The notes: generated by a model from the sequence alone, not told the origin. A stretch of 64,000 nucleotides of DNA from Martinezella dioscoreae (GCF_009176305.1 NZ_BLAJ01000002.1:310001-374000); one strand, 5' to 3'. Numbered from the stretch's first letter, positions 36,404 through 46,255 are shown. Made by a program: numbers and translations.

Positions 36404-36736
36404 CTAGTGCTGACTATCCGGCACGACGACACGCATGCCGTCGATGACGCTGCTTGCGAGAATCTGACAGCTCAAGCGGCTGTTCGGCGCCGGCTCCATC
36501 ACGAATTCGATCATCGTCGCCTCTTCTTCGGAAGGCGGCGGCAGAAGATCGAGATGAGGTTGCTCGATGTAGCAATGACAGGTACCGCAGGCCAAGGCGC
36601 CGCCGCATTGTGCCACGATGCCATCGATGCCGCTCCTGACGGCCACAGCCATCAGCGTTTCACCCTCCTGCGCCTTAACACGCGTCTCACGACCAGCGGA
36701 ATCGATGAACACGATTTCACACATTGCATTCTCCAT
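36404..36736 (-). CDS. [2Fe-2S] ferredoxin, adrenodoxin/putidaredoxin type
   Basis: A 110-residue electron carrier. The cluster cysteines are C44, C50, C53 and C90 in the pattern CX5CX2CX36C, as in P450-partner ferredoxins. The frame could start at 36736 or at the in-frame ATG at 36724. It lies 18 bases downstream of the cytochrome P450 gene on the same strand and is almost certainly its redox partner. No ferredoxin reductase gene is present in the window. Confidence 0.92.
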   Translation of the reverse strand: MENAMCEIVFIDSAGRETRVKAQEGETLMAVAVRSGIDGIVAQCGGALACGTCHCYIEQPHLDLLPPPSEEEATMIEFVMEPAPNSRLSCQILASSVIDGMRVVVPDSQH

Positions 36737-36754
36737 ATTTTTCGGTAAGCCCGT

Positions 36755-37987
36755 TCACGCGGCAATAAGACGAACATCCAGACGTTGCGGACCGCGCACC
36801 GAGAGCCCGCGCTTGTAGGCGGGACTGTCATCCAGCAGTTCTATCGCGCGGGTGCGTCGCAGGAGCGTCGAGAAAATGATCTCCATGTCCAGCCGCGCGA
36901 GATGATTGCCGAGACAGAAATGCGCGCCGCCGCCGAAGGCCAAATGGCGGTTGGGGGTGCGCTCGACATTGAACACATCGGGTGAGTCAAATTGCTCCGG
37001 ATCACGATTGGCAGCGCCATAGAGCAGGCCGATCTTCGTGCCCTTAGGCAGTGGCGTGCCGGCAATCGTCTTTTCTTCCGTCAGGTAGCGATGAAAGAAT
37101 GGCAGCGGTGACTCGAAGCGGAACATTTCCTGGATGGCAGTCGGCATCACGGCCTGGGTTTCCCGCAGCTTGCTCAGAGCATCGGGATATTGCATCAAAG
37201 CATGCATGCCGCTACCCAACACATCGATGGTCGAGCCATGTCCGGCCATGAGGATCAGCATGCAGGTGGACACGAGTTCGTCTTCGGTCAGCTCGCCGGC
37301 AACATGCGCCTCGGTCAGCCGACAGAGAAGATCGTCGCGCGGATTGCGTACACGCTCGGCGATGAGTTCCTTGAGGAGTTCGTAGAATTCCGTCGTCGCG
37401 CGTTCGGCGATCGCCTTGCGCTCGGCGCTGCGATCGACATCGAAATACTGCACGACCTCTTCCGACCACTTGCGCAGCTGCCCGGCATATTCCTCGGGCA
37501 CGCCCAACACGGAGCCGATGATGTGCCCGGGAACCTGCGAGGCGAGATCTTCCACGAAATCGATCGTACCTGCCTGCAGGAGACGGTCGAGCAGGCGGTC
37601 GACGAAATCCTGTATCATGCCGCGCTGGCGCGCAACGAGTGCCGGGGTAAATTCACGGAACACCTTGCGGCGCAGCCGGTCATGGGTTTCACCATCGGAA
37701 TCCAGAAGGCTGAATTGCACGAAGCGCGAATGGTTCGGCATGTCGTGCCAATTCTGCCGAACCTTCTGCTCCTGTATCTCCTCCGGGGAAAGAAAGAATT
37801 CGAGCGAGCGCACGAGCGTCTTGTCAGCGGCGGCAACGGCCACATCCTGATAGCGCGACAGCAGCCATATGTCGAAATGCTCGTAATAGACGGGACCGGG
37901 AGTGGCGCGCAGCTCACGGTAGGCGGCATAGGGATCGTCAGTGAACGCTTGGCTGAGCGGATCGAATGCTGGGGTTGCCGTCGGCAT
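36755..37987 (-). CDS. Cytochrome P450
   Basis: A 410-residue bacterial P450. Haem-binding loop FGGGAHFCLGNHLAR has the thiolate C358, and the ExxR motif is in IQEMFRFESP. The I-helix reads LMAGHGSTIDV: at the place of the usual acid-threonine pair there is G251-S252, followed by T253, so normal proton delivery for O2 activation may be altered. The start at 37987 fits the family N-terminus (DPLSQAFTDDPYAAYRELR); the frame is open further upstream. It forms an operon with the ferredoxin and is divergent from an AraC regulator that probably controls it. Substrate unknown. Confidence 0.92.
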   Translation of the reverse strand: MPTATPAFDPLSQAFTDDPYAAYRELRATPGPVYYEHFDIWLLSRYQDVAVAAADKTLVRSLEFFLSPEEIQEQKVRQNWHDMPNHSRFVQFSLLDSDGETHDRLRRKVFREFTPALVARQRGMIQDFVDRLLDRLLQAGTIDFVEDLASQVPGHIIGSVLGVPEEYAGQLRKWSEEVVQYFDVDRSAERKAIAERATTEFYELLKELIAERVRNPRDDLLCRLTEAHVAGELTEDELVSTCMLILMAGHGSTIDVLGSGMHALMQYPDALSKLRETQAVMPTAIQEMFRFESPLPFFHRYLTEEKTIAGTPLPKGTKIGLLYGAANRDPEQFDSPDVFNVERTPNRHLAFGGGAHFCLGNHLARLDMEIIFSTLLRRTRAIELLDDSPAYKRGLSVRGPQRLDVRLIAA

Positions 37988-38110
37988 AATCAGGACCTTT
38001 GTCCATTCTGGTTTATCACCGTAGAATACAGCGGCACGGCATGAAAAGACATGGATGCCAACCGCAGCCATATGGATAAAACTCTCATTCCCCAATAGGG
38101 TTAGGTCGCC

Positions 38111-38992
38111 ATGACCGATAAAGCGACTTCACCAGCAACCCTCCCCCTTGACGACGTCTTCTTTCAGACTCCGGGCAAGTTGTCCCGCGCCTTTCCCTAC
38201 ACGCTTCTCGCCGCCGGACGCCGGATCTGTACGCCAGCGGAAATGCCGATAGCCCACCGCTTCAACCATCACACCTTGATCCTTACTCTCGGCGGAAAAG
38301 GCCTGTTGCAGGTCAACGGAGTCTCCAGCCAGCTGCATGAAGGGACGATCGCTTGGCTGGACTCCTCAATGTTGTATTCGCATCGCTGCGAGCCACGCCA
38401 TGCGCACTGGTCCTATCTATGGGTGGGCTTCGTCGGATACGGGCTCGATACCCTGTTTGACAGCCTTGGCGTGGTCGCCAATCCGGTTTTCGACATGAAG
38501 GCTGTGCACAATCTACAAGGCATCTTTGAGGGAATCCTCGGTGAAGTGGAAGGAAGAGGCTTCTTTGCAGAGAGCCAGTGCTTCGCCTTGCTCGCCCAGT
38601 TGATCTCTTCATTGGTATCGGAGCGGGCCTACAATAGTGACGTTGGCGGCGCCGTTCAGCGCCTGCAGCGGGTCATGGAGACGGTTCGAGCCGATCTGTC
38701 ACGCGCCTGGACGGTGGCAGAGCTCGCGCCCGCCGCCAATCTGAGCCAAGCCCAACTGTTCCGACGCTTCCGTCAGAGAACGGGAACGACGCCTATCGAC
38801 TGGCTACGGCACGAGCGCGTAAACGCCGCCAAGCGGTTGCTGGTGATAACGGATGAGCAGATCGGCAAGATCGCCGCCAGATGCGGCTACCCCGATCCAT
38901 TCCACTTTGCCCGTGACTTCAAGAAGCTGGTGGGCGTCACGCCGAGCGAGTTTAGACGGCAGGGCGAAAACGACAGACCACGCCGATCCTGA
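38111..38992 (+). CDS. AraC-family transcriptional regulator
   Basis: A 293-residue regulator: an N-terminal cupin-like sensor (about 30-170, with HHTLILTLGGKG and HEGTIAWLDSS) and a C-terminal double helix-turn-helix (about 190-285, with LAPAANLSQAQLFRRFRQ and IAARCGYPDPFHFARDFKKL). It is divergent from the P450/ferredoxin operon with 123 bases between starts, so it is likely the substrate-responsive activator of that operon. Confidence 0.9.
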   Translation: MTDKATSPATLPLDDVFFQTPGKLSRAFPYTLLAAGRRICTPAEMPIAHRFNHHTLILTLGGKGLLQVNGVSSQLHEGTIAWLDSSMLYSHRCEPRHAHWSYLWVGFVGYGLDTLFDSLGVVANPVFDMKAVHNLQGIFEGILGEVEGRGFFAESQCFALLAQLISSLVSERAYNSDVGGAVQRLQRVMETVRADLSRAWTVAELAPAANLSQAQLFRRFRQRTGTTPIDWLRHERVNAAKRLLVITDEQIGKIAARCGYPDPFHFARDFKKLVGVTPSEFRRQGENDRPRRS

Positions 38993-39140
38993 GGCGATTG
39001 AGTGCCTCTCAGCTTACGCTTGAAGAGGTATTTCATGACTGAACCATCTCGATTGGCTTGGGACATATGACGCGATAGAAGTCTGTCGTGCATGCCAGAT
39101 TATTCGAAATGCATGCCGCGCTTTAGCTGGGGATTAAGAA

Positions 39141-40067
39141 GTGACGACCGAACAAAGCGTCCTGCGCATTTCCATCATCGTGACATTCGTTCTGGCCATC
39201 GCCGGTATCGTCTTCGGCATTCTCTCCGGCTCCTATGCGATCGTCTTTGACGGCGTCTACGCGCTAACCGATGCGAGTATGACGATCGTGGCGCTGATCG
39301 TTTCCAATCTGATCATATCCTCCGCGACGAACACGACACCCGCCGGCAAATTCGCCAAGCATTTCACCATGGGCTTCTGGCACCTCGAGCCGATGGTGCT
39401 TGGCCTCAATGGCGTCCTCCTGACGGGAGCCGCCGTCTATGCCCTGATCAACGCCATCGGCAGCATCATGGCCGGCGGCCGTCATCTCTCTTTCGATCAA
39501 GCCATCATCTACGCGGTGCTGACCATGATCATCGCCTTCCTGATGGCGGCCTATGGCAACCGCGCGAACAAGACGCTCAGATCCAATTTCATCGCACTGG
39601 ACGCCAAGGCCTGGATCATGACCGGCAGCCTCAGCGGCGCATTGCTCCTCGCCTTCATCTTCGGCTTTTTCATTCAGGGAACGAAGCTGCAGTGGATGTC
39701 GCCCTATGTCGATCCGGTCGCTCTGGCTCTCGTCTGCCTCATCGTCATTCCCATGCCGATCGGAACGATCAAGCAGGCATTCGCCGACATCCTGCTCGTG
39801 ACACCTGCGGATCTTCGGGAGCATGTCGATCGCGTCGCGACCGACATAGTTCGACGCTACAATTTCTTATCCTACCGCTCCTATGTCGCGCGGGTCGGCC
39901 GCGGCAAGCAGATCGAACTCTACTTCATCGTTCCACCGGATGGACCGGCGAAGAAGCTGGAGGAATGGGACCATATCCGCGACGAAATCGGTGAAGCGAT
40001 CGGCGACGAAGGGCCGGACCGCTGGCTGACGATCGCTTTTACGACGGATCCGGAATGGGCGGATTGA
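39141..40067 (+). CDS. Cation diffusion facilitator (CDF) family transporter
   Basis: A 308-residue inner-membrane protein with about six hydrophobic segments and a C-terminal cytoplasmic domain (about 215-308). The second helix carries aspartates D37 and D44 in FDGVYALTDASM, the CDF pattern, but the fifth-helix metal motif is LDAKAWIM rather than the usual HxxxD or DxxxD, so specificity is hard to guess. GTG start at 39141, with GGGGATTAAGAA upstream. Convergent with the LysR gene, eight bases apart. Confidence 0.8.
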   Translation: MTTEQSVLRISIIVTFVLAIAGIVFGILSGSYAIVFDGVYALTDASMTIVALIVSNLIISSATNTTPAGKFAKHFTMGFWHLEPMVLGLNGVLLTGAAVYALINAIGSIMAGGRHLSFDQAIIYAVLTMIIAFLMAAYGNRANKTLRSNFIALDAKAWIMTGSLSGALLLAFIFGFFIQGTKLQWMSPYVDPVALALVCLIVIPMPIGTIKQAFADILLVTPADLREHVDRVATDIVRRYNFLSYRSYVARVGRGKQIELYFIVPPDGPAKKLEEWDHIRDEIGEAIGDEGPDRWLTIAFTTDPEWAD

Positions 40068-40074
40068 GCAGCCG

Positions 40075-40977
40075 CTACCCCCGCCAATCCTTGAACACTT
40101 CGGCGAGAAAATCGACGAAACTGCGCACCTTTCGATCCGACGTAGCGCGTCTTGGAAAGAGTGCGTTGAGCTCGATATCATCGGCTCGCTGCCATTGCGG
40201 GAGAACCGCTTCGAGTTCGCCGCGCGCAAAGTGCTGCGCGGCCAGTTGAGGCGATACCAGCGCTATGCCTGCACCGGCAACGGCCTGGCGGATGATGGTG
40301 GTTACCTCGTTCGACATCAGTATCGGCTTGACGATGACCTCGGCCACATTGCTGGCTTCGTCGAGCAAGCGCACCGTCGCCAAAGATGTGCCGGCGCCCA
40401 TCATCATCACGGCATGCTCTCTGAGATCCTGTGGACGTTCCGGTCGGCCGAACCTGTCGAGATAGGCGGGGCTTGCGGCTAGGTGGGCGCGAGACCGACC
40501 GAGCGTGCGCACAGAATAGCCGGAATCGGAGAGCGGTCCCGTTCGCAATGCCACGTCGAAGCCGTGCTCGATGAGGTCGAGGGGATAGTTATCGTAAGTC
40601 AGGGCCAGCTGCACCTTTTGATAGTTCTGCCGAAACTCGCCCAGTCTTGGCTCCACGACACTCAGGCCGAGCGTATAGGGCATGAGGACGCGCAACATAC
40701 CCTGCGGCTCGATGCGCACAGCGCGTGCTGTCTGGTCCGCCTCCTCCAGGATCTCCTCTGCCCTGATGCAGCGCTCGTAATAGTCGCGCCCGGCATCCGT
40801 GACCGATACACGCCGGGTCGTGCGATACAACAATTGAACGCCGAGATCGTCCTCGAGCTGTTTTACGCGGCGGCTAACGCTCGTCAAAGGCAGCCGCAGT
40901 TGTGTCGCGGCGGCGGTGAAACTGCCGCGTTCCGCAACGCGCAGAAAAATCCGAATGCTCTCGAGGTCCCTGGCCAT
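40075..40977 (-). CDS. LysR-family transcriptional regulator
   Basis: A 300-residue regulator: N-terminal winged helix (about 3-62, IRIFLRVAERGSFTAAATQL, SVSRRVKQLEDDLGVQLLYR) and a C-terminal periplasmic-binding-protein-like inducer domain. It is divergent from the FUSC exporter with only 66 bases between starts, the classical LysR arrangement, so it probably controls that exporter in response to an aromatic or organic acid. Confidence 0.92.
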   Translation of the reverse strand: MARDLESIRIFLRVAERGSFTAAATQLRLPLTSVSRRVKQLEDDLGVQLLYRTTRRVSVTDAGRDYYERCIRAEEILEEADQTARAVRIEPQGMLRVLMPYTLGLSVVEPRLGEFRQNYQKVQLALTYDNYPLDLIEHGFDVALRTGPLSDSGYSVRTLGRSRAHLAASPAYLDRFGRPERPQDLREHAVMMMGAGTSLATVRLLDEASNVAEVIVKPILMSNEVTTIIRQAVAGAGIALVSPQLAAQHFARGELEAVLPQWQRADDIELNALFPRRATSDRKVRSFVDFLAEVFKDWRG

Positions 40978-41043
40978 ATTCTACCGTTTTCAGCAATAAT
41001 ATATCCTGAATTTACGCCATTATCCTTATTCGTCCATACCGTT

Positions 41044-43092
41044 ATGGCTACGCGCATGACCGTGGCACCTCTCAACTCAGCACGACTATTCAGCTCCTTG
41101 GCACATGGGCTTGCGTTGCCACCGTGGTTGACGCGACCGGCAGTGGGTTTCGCGCTACGAACGACCGCAGCCTCGCTCGTAGCGCTCTACATCGCCTTCC
41201 TGCTCAATCTCGACGATCCGAAATGGGCGCCGATGACGGTCTGGATCGTTGCTCAATCCAACCGCGGCATGAGCCTTTCAAAAGGCCAATACAGAATTTT
41301 GGGCACGATCATCGGGGCCGTCGCCGCGGTGACCATGGTCGCGCTTTTCATGCAGGCGCCGGAGCTGTTCATTCTGTCGCTCGCCCTATGGCTGGGACTG
41401 TGCACGGCGCTCGCCACCGGCTTGCGCAATTTTCGCGCCTACGGTGCCGTGTTGGCAGGATACACCGCGGCTATCGTCGCATTCGATTCCATCGGTTCGC
41501 CGCTGGAGGTCTTCGACATTGCGGTGGCACGGGTGATCTACATCGCCCTGGGGATCATGACGGAAGCGGTTTTCACCACCGTCTTCGCGCCTGGCACGCC
41601 GCTGCAGGAGACCCAGAACCGACTGACAACATATCTCCGCCAGGTCTCCGATCTCTGCGCGCGCGCATTGCGCGGCCGGAGCAACACTTCGGGTTTCCAA
41701 GGGCTAATGACGGGCGCGTTGGAGCTGGATGCCGCTGCAGAATATGCCGCCGCAAGCTCCCGTTCCGTACGCAGCCGTTTGGGCCATCTACGCGGCGCCG
41801 CAGTCGCAATGCTGACCCAGATGGCGATCGCCCAGTCTCTGCGCGAGCATCTCGCGGAGCGACCGGATCTCGATGAACCTCTCGTCGAGAAAGCAGCTAT
41901 GGCACTCGACGCTATCGGCTCCGCATCACCGGTCGCTCCCAATATCATTGCCGCATTGCGGGCAGATGTTCGGATTGCACTCTCCGAAACTGCTGTTGAC
42001 TCCGATCATGCGATCCCGCCTCGGCTTCTGATCCTGGATCACCTCGATAGGCTGCTTGAAGCCGCCCATGGCGCACTCACGCGCCAGGCCCTGTTCTCGG
42101 ACGAGAAAGCCCCCTCCTCAAGGCTAAGGCTCTCCTTCCACGTCGATCATCGCGACGCAGTTCAAAACGGTATTCGCACCTTCGTCGCCATCGTCATCGG
42201 ATCCTGGTTCTGGATCGCAACCGCCTGGCCATCCGGCCCGAGCTTCATTGTCATTCTCGGTGTCATCTGCGCCCTGTTTGCCACCCGGCCCAATCCGGTG
42301 GTCGGCGGAATGGGTTTCCTCAAGGGCGGGCTCGTCGCGGTGATTGCGGCAGCGATCTGCAATTTCGCCATCCTGCCGATGCTGTCGGACTTTACCGAAC
42401 TGGCCATGGTCATCGGCATCATCATGTTTGCAACCGGGCTTGCCATGCGCAACGTCCGCACTGCCGCCCTGGCAACGAGCTTTGCCTTTCTGTTTCTGGA
42501 TCTGGTCGGCCCAGATAATACCAGCCGTGCCGATGCGGCTTCTTTCATGAACGGTGCCCTAGCGCTGATCCTTGGTGTGGGATCGGGCGTACTCGTCTTC
42601 ACGCTGCTCTTTCCATCCAACCTGCCGGCAAAGCGGCAGCGCCTGCAACGCGCCACGCTGCGCGATCTGGCGGATATCGGCCGGTCTCCGGGCCATTGGA
42701 CGAGAGAGCATTGGCTGAGCAGGACGGCCGACCGCCTGGCGGGCGAGGCCGCGGCGAATGCCGGCGTTCCCGAGAAACAGGCGGAAGACGACCTAAGGGG
42801 AATGCTTGCCGCGCTTGCGATCGGCGAGGCTGCGATCACGCTCGCCGAACTGGCAAGAGAGCACCCTCATCTTGCCAAACCACTGAACGTCGTGCTGCGT
42901 CAGCTCGGTCGCGGCGATCCGGCTCGTCTTGCAAAAGTCTCGCGCGCGACCGCCCAACATCTTTCCTACTGGATCAGCAAGCCCGACATCTCGACCCGCC
43001 ACACGCTGATCCGTGCTGCGACCCAGCTCGACACGATCGCCTCGGCGGCATTGAACCACGTCGATTATCTTCGCCAAAAGCGAACCGCCTGA
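41044..43092 (+). CDS. FUSC-family inner-membrane protein (aromatic-acid efflux AaeB/YccS-like)
   Basis: A 682-residue protein with two clusters of hydrophobic helices (about 30-165 and 365-525), each followed by a long cytoplasmic helical domain, as in AaeB/YccS proteins. DPKWAPMTVWIVAQSNRG marks the first FUSC repeat, and ATAWPSGPSFIVILGVICAL the second. The start was set at ATG 41044; the much longer open frame upstream runs through the opposing LysR gene and is a shadow, while an ATG at 41056 is an alternative. Likely exports aromatic carboxylates or lipophilic compounds under LysR control. Confidence 0.87.
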   Translation: MATRMTVAPLNSARLFSSLAHGLALPPWLTRPAVGFALRTTAASLVALYIAFLLNLDDPKWAPMTVWIVAQSNRGMSLSKGQYRILGTIIGAVAAVTMVALFMQAPELFILSLALWLGLCTALATGLRNFRAYGAVLAGYTAAIVAFDSIGSPLEVFDIAVARVIYIALGIMTEAVFTTVFAPGTPLQETQNRLTTYLRQVSDLCARALRGRSNTSGFQGLMTGALELDAAAEYAAASSRSVRSRLGHLRGAAVAMLTQMAIAQSLREHLAERPDLDEPLVEKAAMALDAIGSASPVAPNIIAALRADVRIALSETAVDSDHAIPPRLLILDHLDRLLEAAHGALTRQALFSDEKAPSSRLRLSFHVDHRDAVQNGIRTFVAIVIGSWFWIATAWPSGPSFIVILGVICALFATRPNPVVGGMGFLKGGLVAVIAAAICNFAILPMLSDFTELAMVIGIIMFATGLAMRNVRTAALATSFAFLFLDLVGPDNTSRADAASFMNGALALILGVGSGVLVFTLLFPSNLPAKRQRLQRATLRDLADIGRSPGHWTREHWLSRTADRLAGEAAANAGVPEKQAEDDLRGMLAALAIGEAAITLAELAREHPHLAKPLNVVLRQLGRGDPARLAKVSRATAQHLSYWISKPDISTRHTLIRAATQLDTIASAALNHVDYLRQKRTA

Positions 43093-43097
43093 AAGCG

Positions 43098-44198
43098 TCA
43101 GGCACTCTCGGTATCCGCTGCCGGGAGCACCCCAGCCGATATCCGCTTGCGCCGTGCCGAGCCGAGCACGACGCTCTGCACGCGGCGCGTAAGCGGCTTC
43201 TCGATACCTCTGAAGAGCGCCAGGGCAAGCAGGGCAGCAGCGAGCGTCGAGAAGCCAGCGAACAGACCAAGCGGCAGAGCCCCTCCGATCACTTTCGCCC
43301 AAATGGCTCGCATGGGTCGCAGGATAAAGGGATGGGCGAGGTAGAGGCTATAGGAGGCATCTCCCAAAGCGACACTCCAGAGTACAGGTCTCTTATGAGG
43401 CAAAACAGGACCGATTGCGGCCGCAAGAACGAACAGAGCCGCAGGCAAACCGCTTCGCAGGAATTGCGGCAAGGCCGCATCGTTCCAAAGCGTGGAGACA
43501 TGAACGAAGCCAAGAAGCCCTATGGCCACGAGCCCGAACGCAATACCCTTGCCGATCCTCACGCCGCTGCGGAAAATCAGAGCGACATAGACGCCAAACA
43601 GGAACTCCAGAATGATCGGGCTCGTCCAGAATGCTATCTGGACATGGCTGGGGTCAACGAGATTTCCGACGAGCGCCATGCCGACCATGAGCACCGACAG
43701 CCAGACGACCCCCAGCCTTATCGGCAAAAGGAGCGCCAGTGCGAAGAACACATAGAACAGCATCTCGTAATTCAGGGTCCAGCCAAGCGCGAGTACAGGC
43801 CTGATCTCCCCCACGCCACGCCCGGACGGAATGAAGAAATAGGAGGCGAGAACATGGGATATGGAGCCGACGGGAACGACGAGAAGCGAGGGTGCCGCGA
43901 GCGCGCCAAGCAGCATGATACTCGTCAAAAGCCAATAGAGGGGGACGACGCGAGCGCAACGCCGCAGAAAAAAATGCAGCGGAGCGCCGCTCTTGCCGAA
44001 CTCCGATGCCGCAGTGTGGGTCATGATGAAGCCGGAAAGAACGAAGAAGATGTCGACGCCGAAACCGAGATTCCAGGCAGAGCCATCGACCGCTGCACGT
44101 CCTGTCGCTGCTGCAAGGATCTCTGTTTCGTGCAGAGCATGGGCGATGACCACGGAAGAGGCTGCGAGCGCGCGCAGCACCTGAAGGTTCAAGAGCAT
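43098..44198 (-). CDS. Acyltransferase-3 family membrane protein (OafA/NodX-like)
   Basis: A 366-residue membrane acyltransferase with about ten hydrophobic segments. The family hallmark RALAxxxVxxxH is present near the N-terminus (R9, H20 in VLRALAASSVVIAHA), and GVDIFFVLSGFIM follows. I chose 44198 because the hallmark is then at the usual distance from the N-terminus; the frame stays open to 44336. Members O-acetylate or succinylate surface polysaccharides or Nod factors; the substrate here is unknown. Convergent with the FUSC gene. Confidence 0.87.
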   Translation of the reverse strand: MLLNLQVLRALAASSVVIAHALHETEILAAATGRAAVDGSAWNLGFGVDIFFVLSGFIMTHTAASEFGKSGAPLHFFLRRCARVVPLYWLLTSIMLLGALAAPSLLVVPVGSISHVLASYFFIPSGRGVGEIRPVLALGWTLNYEMLFYVFFALALLLPIRLGVVWLSVLMVGMALVGNLVDPSHVQIAFWTSPIILEFLFGVYVALIFRSGVRIGKGIAFGLVAIGLLGFVHVSTLWNDAALPQFLRSGLPAALFVLAAAIGPVLPHKRPVLWSVALGDASYSLYLAHPFILRPMRAIWAKVIGGALPLGLFAGFSTLAAALLALALFRGIEKPLTRRVQSVVLGSARRKRISAGVLPAADTESA

Positions 44199-44394
44199 AT
44201 GAGCGGATTTGCCGGCGTCGCCGCCCGCATCTCGTCCCTCAGGTATTTCCTTATGAAACCTCACCGGAAAGCTCAGCGAATATTGCCCTGGATCTCCATT
44301 TGGTATCCGCGACAATATAACAACTCGTCGCCGCATGCATAAATCGGCAACCCTGCTTTAGATTATAGTTATTCTTCAGTTAATATTTCAGACA

Positions 44395-45216
44395 TTAGGC
44401 AGGATAAGCCGTCGCTAGGATGATATGTGCCTGAATTTTAGCAGCAACCTCGCCGCTACCGTGTCGGGCTTCGATTGCGGCGGCGACATAGTCGGTCGCA
44501 GCCTGCAGCTTCTCCGCTTCTCTGGCTTCGATTTCGTTACGAAGCAGAGTTCCCTGACAATAAGCGACGGCCGGAAGACGCGGCGAAGATGCCCGGCTTT
44601 GCTCGGCCCTCGTTTCAATCGCAATTTCGGAGAAACCAGCGTTCTCGAGATCGCCGCGAATCCGATCCACATCGTGATAGCCATGCGGAGTGCGCGCCAG
44701 AAAGCGTGGCGGATCGTTGGGAAAAATCCGGGCAAGCGCGTTCGTGACATCATCCGCGAACATGTTCTCTTCGATGCGGTCCCAGACGTTGAAGAGGAAA
44801 TGCCCACCGGGCTTCAGAACGCGCTTTGCCTGGCGGTAGGCCGAGATACGGTCCGGAAAAAACATGGCGCCGAACTGGCAAAAGACGAGATCGAAGGATG
44901 CATTTTCGAAGGGCAACGACTGGGCATCCGCCTGCTGCCATGTGATGCGGCTGTCGGGAGCCTGCCGCGAAGCGGCGTAATCGAGCATCGGCTGGTTGAG
45001 GTCGGTGACGACGTAGTTTGCACCGGGGGATAATTTCGGCGCCAATGCGCGGGTGACAACGCCGGTGCCTGCAGCGATTTCCAACACTGCGTCGGGCCGC
45101 AAGGACGCTGCTCGCTGGGCTATATCTGCCGCGTAAGGCTCGAAAATCAACGGCACCATATGGCGGTCGTAATTTTCCGGAATCGAGCCAGCGAATAGCT
45201 TGTCTGCCTCCAACAT
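44395..45216 (-). CDS. Class I SAM-dependent methyltransferase
   Basis: A protein of about 273 residues with a UbiE/Coq5-like Rossmann fold: motif I VLEIAAGTGVVTRAL, motif II VTDLNQPML, post-II ADAQSLPFENASFDLVFCQF and motif VLKPGGHFLFNVWD. An alternative start at 45258 would add 14 residues. It lies downstream of the PhnF-like regulator on the same strand and could be in its transcript. The methyl acceptor is unknown; a role in the phn-type locus is conjecture. Confidence 0.85.
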   Translation of the reverse strand: MLEADKLFAGSIPENYDRHMVPLIFEPYAADIAQRAASLRPDAVLEIAAGTGVVTRALAPKLSPGANYVVTDLNQPMLDYAASRQAPDSRITWQQADAQSLPFENASFDLVFCQFGAMFFPDRISAYRQAKRVLKPGGHFLFNVWDRIEENMFADDVTNALARIFPNDPPRFLARTPHGYHDVDRIRGDLENAGFSEIAIETRAEQSRASSPRLPAVAYCQGTLLRNEIEAREAEKLQAATDYVAAAIEARHGSGEVAAKIQAHIILATAYPA

Positions 45217-45317
45217 CGCATCACCCGCTGCGCGCCTGAGAAAGCCCGATACTAGCATATCGTAGCAGACGCGTCATTCAGGCTCTGAAGAGACCCAATC
45301 GCGCAGAACCGGTCTAT

Positions 45318-46076
45318 TCAGCCCGCGTCACCGCGCGCAAGCACGTCCAGAAGCTGGCTGGTGTTGTCGATGGAGAATTGCACGCGCTCGCCCGGCCAGA
45401 CGGATTCCGAATAGGAAATCGGCGTGCCCTTGAGATCGACGTCCACCTTTCTCGACACAGCCACCGGCTGAGACATGGACTGGCAGAGCTGTTTCGCCTC
45501 TTCGCTTGTCGGCAGACGGACGACGATATCCGTGCGCAGGCGGATATAGTCGGGGATACCGTATTCGGCCAGAATGACGGTGACGCTTCGCCCGCTGCGC
45601 CGCGCCTCGTCGAAACCTGGAAAACGGCGCACCGGATAGTAAGCATGCGAATAGTTGATCGGCTCCTCGTCGGCAAAGCCGCGGCGGACAATATGATAAA
45701 CCGGCTCATCAAGTGGAAGCCGCAAAGCCTCTGCGATCAATTCCGAAGCCGGGACAACCTCCTCATGAATGGCCTGACCGAGCGGTTCTCTGCCTTGATC
45801 GAGCAGGTTCTGGGAAAAGCGCGTGCGTTCGGACAGGCGATAATCGAGGCGACTATCCCTGACGAAGGTTCCGCGCCCCTGCTCGACCAGCACGAGCCCC
45901 CGGCTTTCGAGACGGGAAATGGCGCGCCGTATGGTGTGCCGTCCGACGCCGAAACGTTCCATCAGGTCGGATTCCGTCGGAAGCTGCGCCTTTGGTGACA
46001 GGCGACCGGTCAGGATATCCTCCGCAATATCGCTCTCGACCTGTTGCCATTGCCCGTGCAGCAATTTCTTCTCCAT
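45318..46076 (-). CDS. phnF: PhnF-like GntR-family (UTRA) transcriptional regulator
   Basis: A 252-residue regulator with an N-terminal winged helix (ESDLMERFGVGRHTIRRAIS, GLVLVEQGRGTFV) and a C-terminal UTRA ligand domain (about 95-240), the arrangement of PhnF, which represses C-P lyase genes. It is divergent from the CUT1 importer genes, and a CATTCGAATG-type inverted repeat occurs before it, before the importer operon and before phnG, so it is the natural candidate for repressor of the whole locus. The ligand may be the imported compound; PhnF identity is by resemblance and context. Confidence 0.85.
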   Translation of the reverse strand: MEKKLLHGQWQQVESDIAEDILTGRLSPKAQLPTESDLMERFGVGRHTIRRAISRLESRGLVLVEQGRGTFVRDSRLDYRLSERTRFSQNLLDQGREPLGQAIHEEVVPASELIAEALRLPLDEPVYHIVRRGFADEEPINYSHAYYPVRRFPGFDEARRSGRSVTVILAEYGIPDYIRLRTDIVVRLPTSEEAKQLCQSMSQPVAVSRKVDVDLKGTPISYSESVWPGERVQFSIDNTSQLLDVLARGDAG

Positions 46077-46085
46077 GCCTGCCTT

Positions 46086-46111
46086 CCGAATTCAACCATG
46101 TCATTCGAATG
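46086..46111. promoter_or_regulatory. Candidate PhnF-like operator, site 1 (own promoter)
   Basis: CCGAATT (46086-46092) and the perfect palindrome CATTCGAATG (46102-46111) lie within 35 bases upstream of the regulator's start codon. The halves resemble sites 2 and 3, but the left half is imperfect and the spacer is 9 bases. Suits autoregulation. Confidence 0.5.
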
Positions 46112-46255
46112 TCATATATCGGCTACAGCATCGATTTTCAATCTGTGCCCGATATCGGAAATCCAACAAATAGCAGCCAAAGTCAATTTTACCCTCGAGC
46201 TTTAGCTCTTAGCCACGCTTTCCTTCATATGGGTGTCACTCGCCATCGTTAGGTA

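Noticed and set aside
40483..41043. Long open frame continuous with the FUSC gene, running through the opposing LysR gene
   Set aside because: The upstream 187 codons are antisense to a convincing LysR coding region and have no homology; the FUSC protein begins naturally at 41044.
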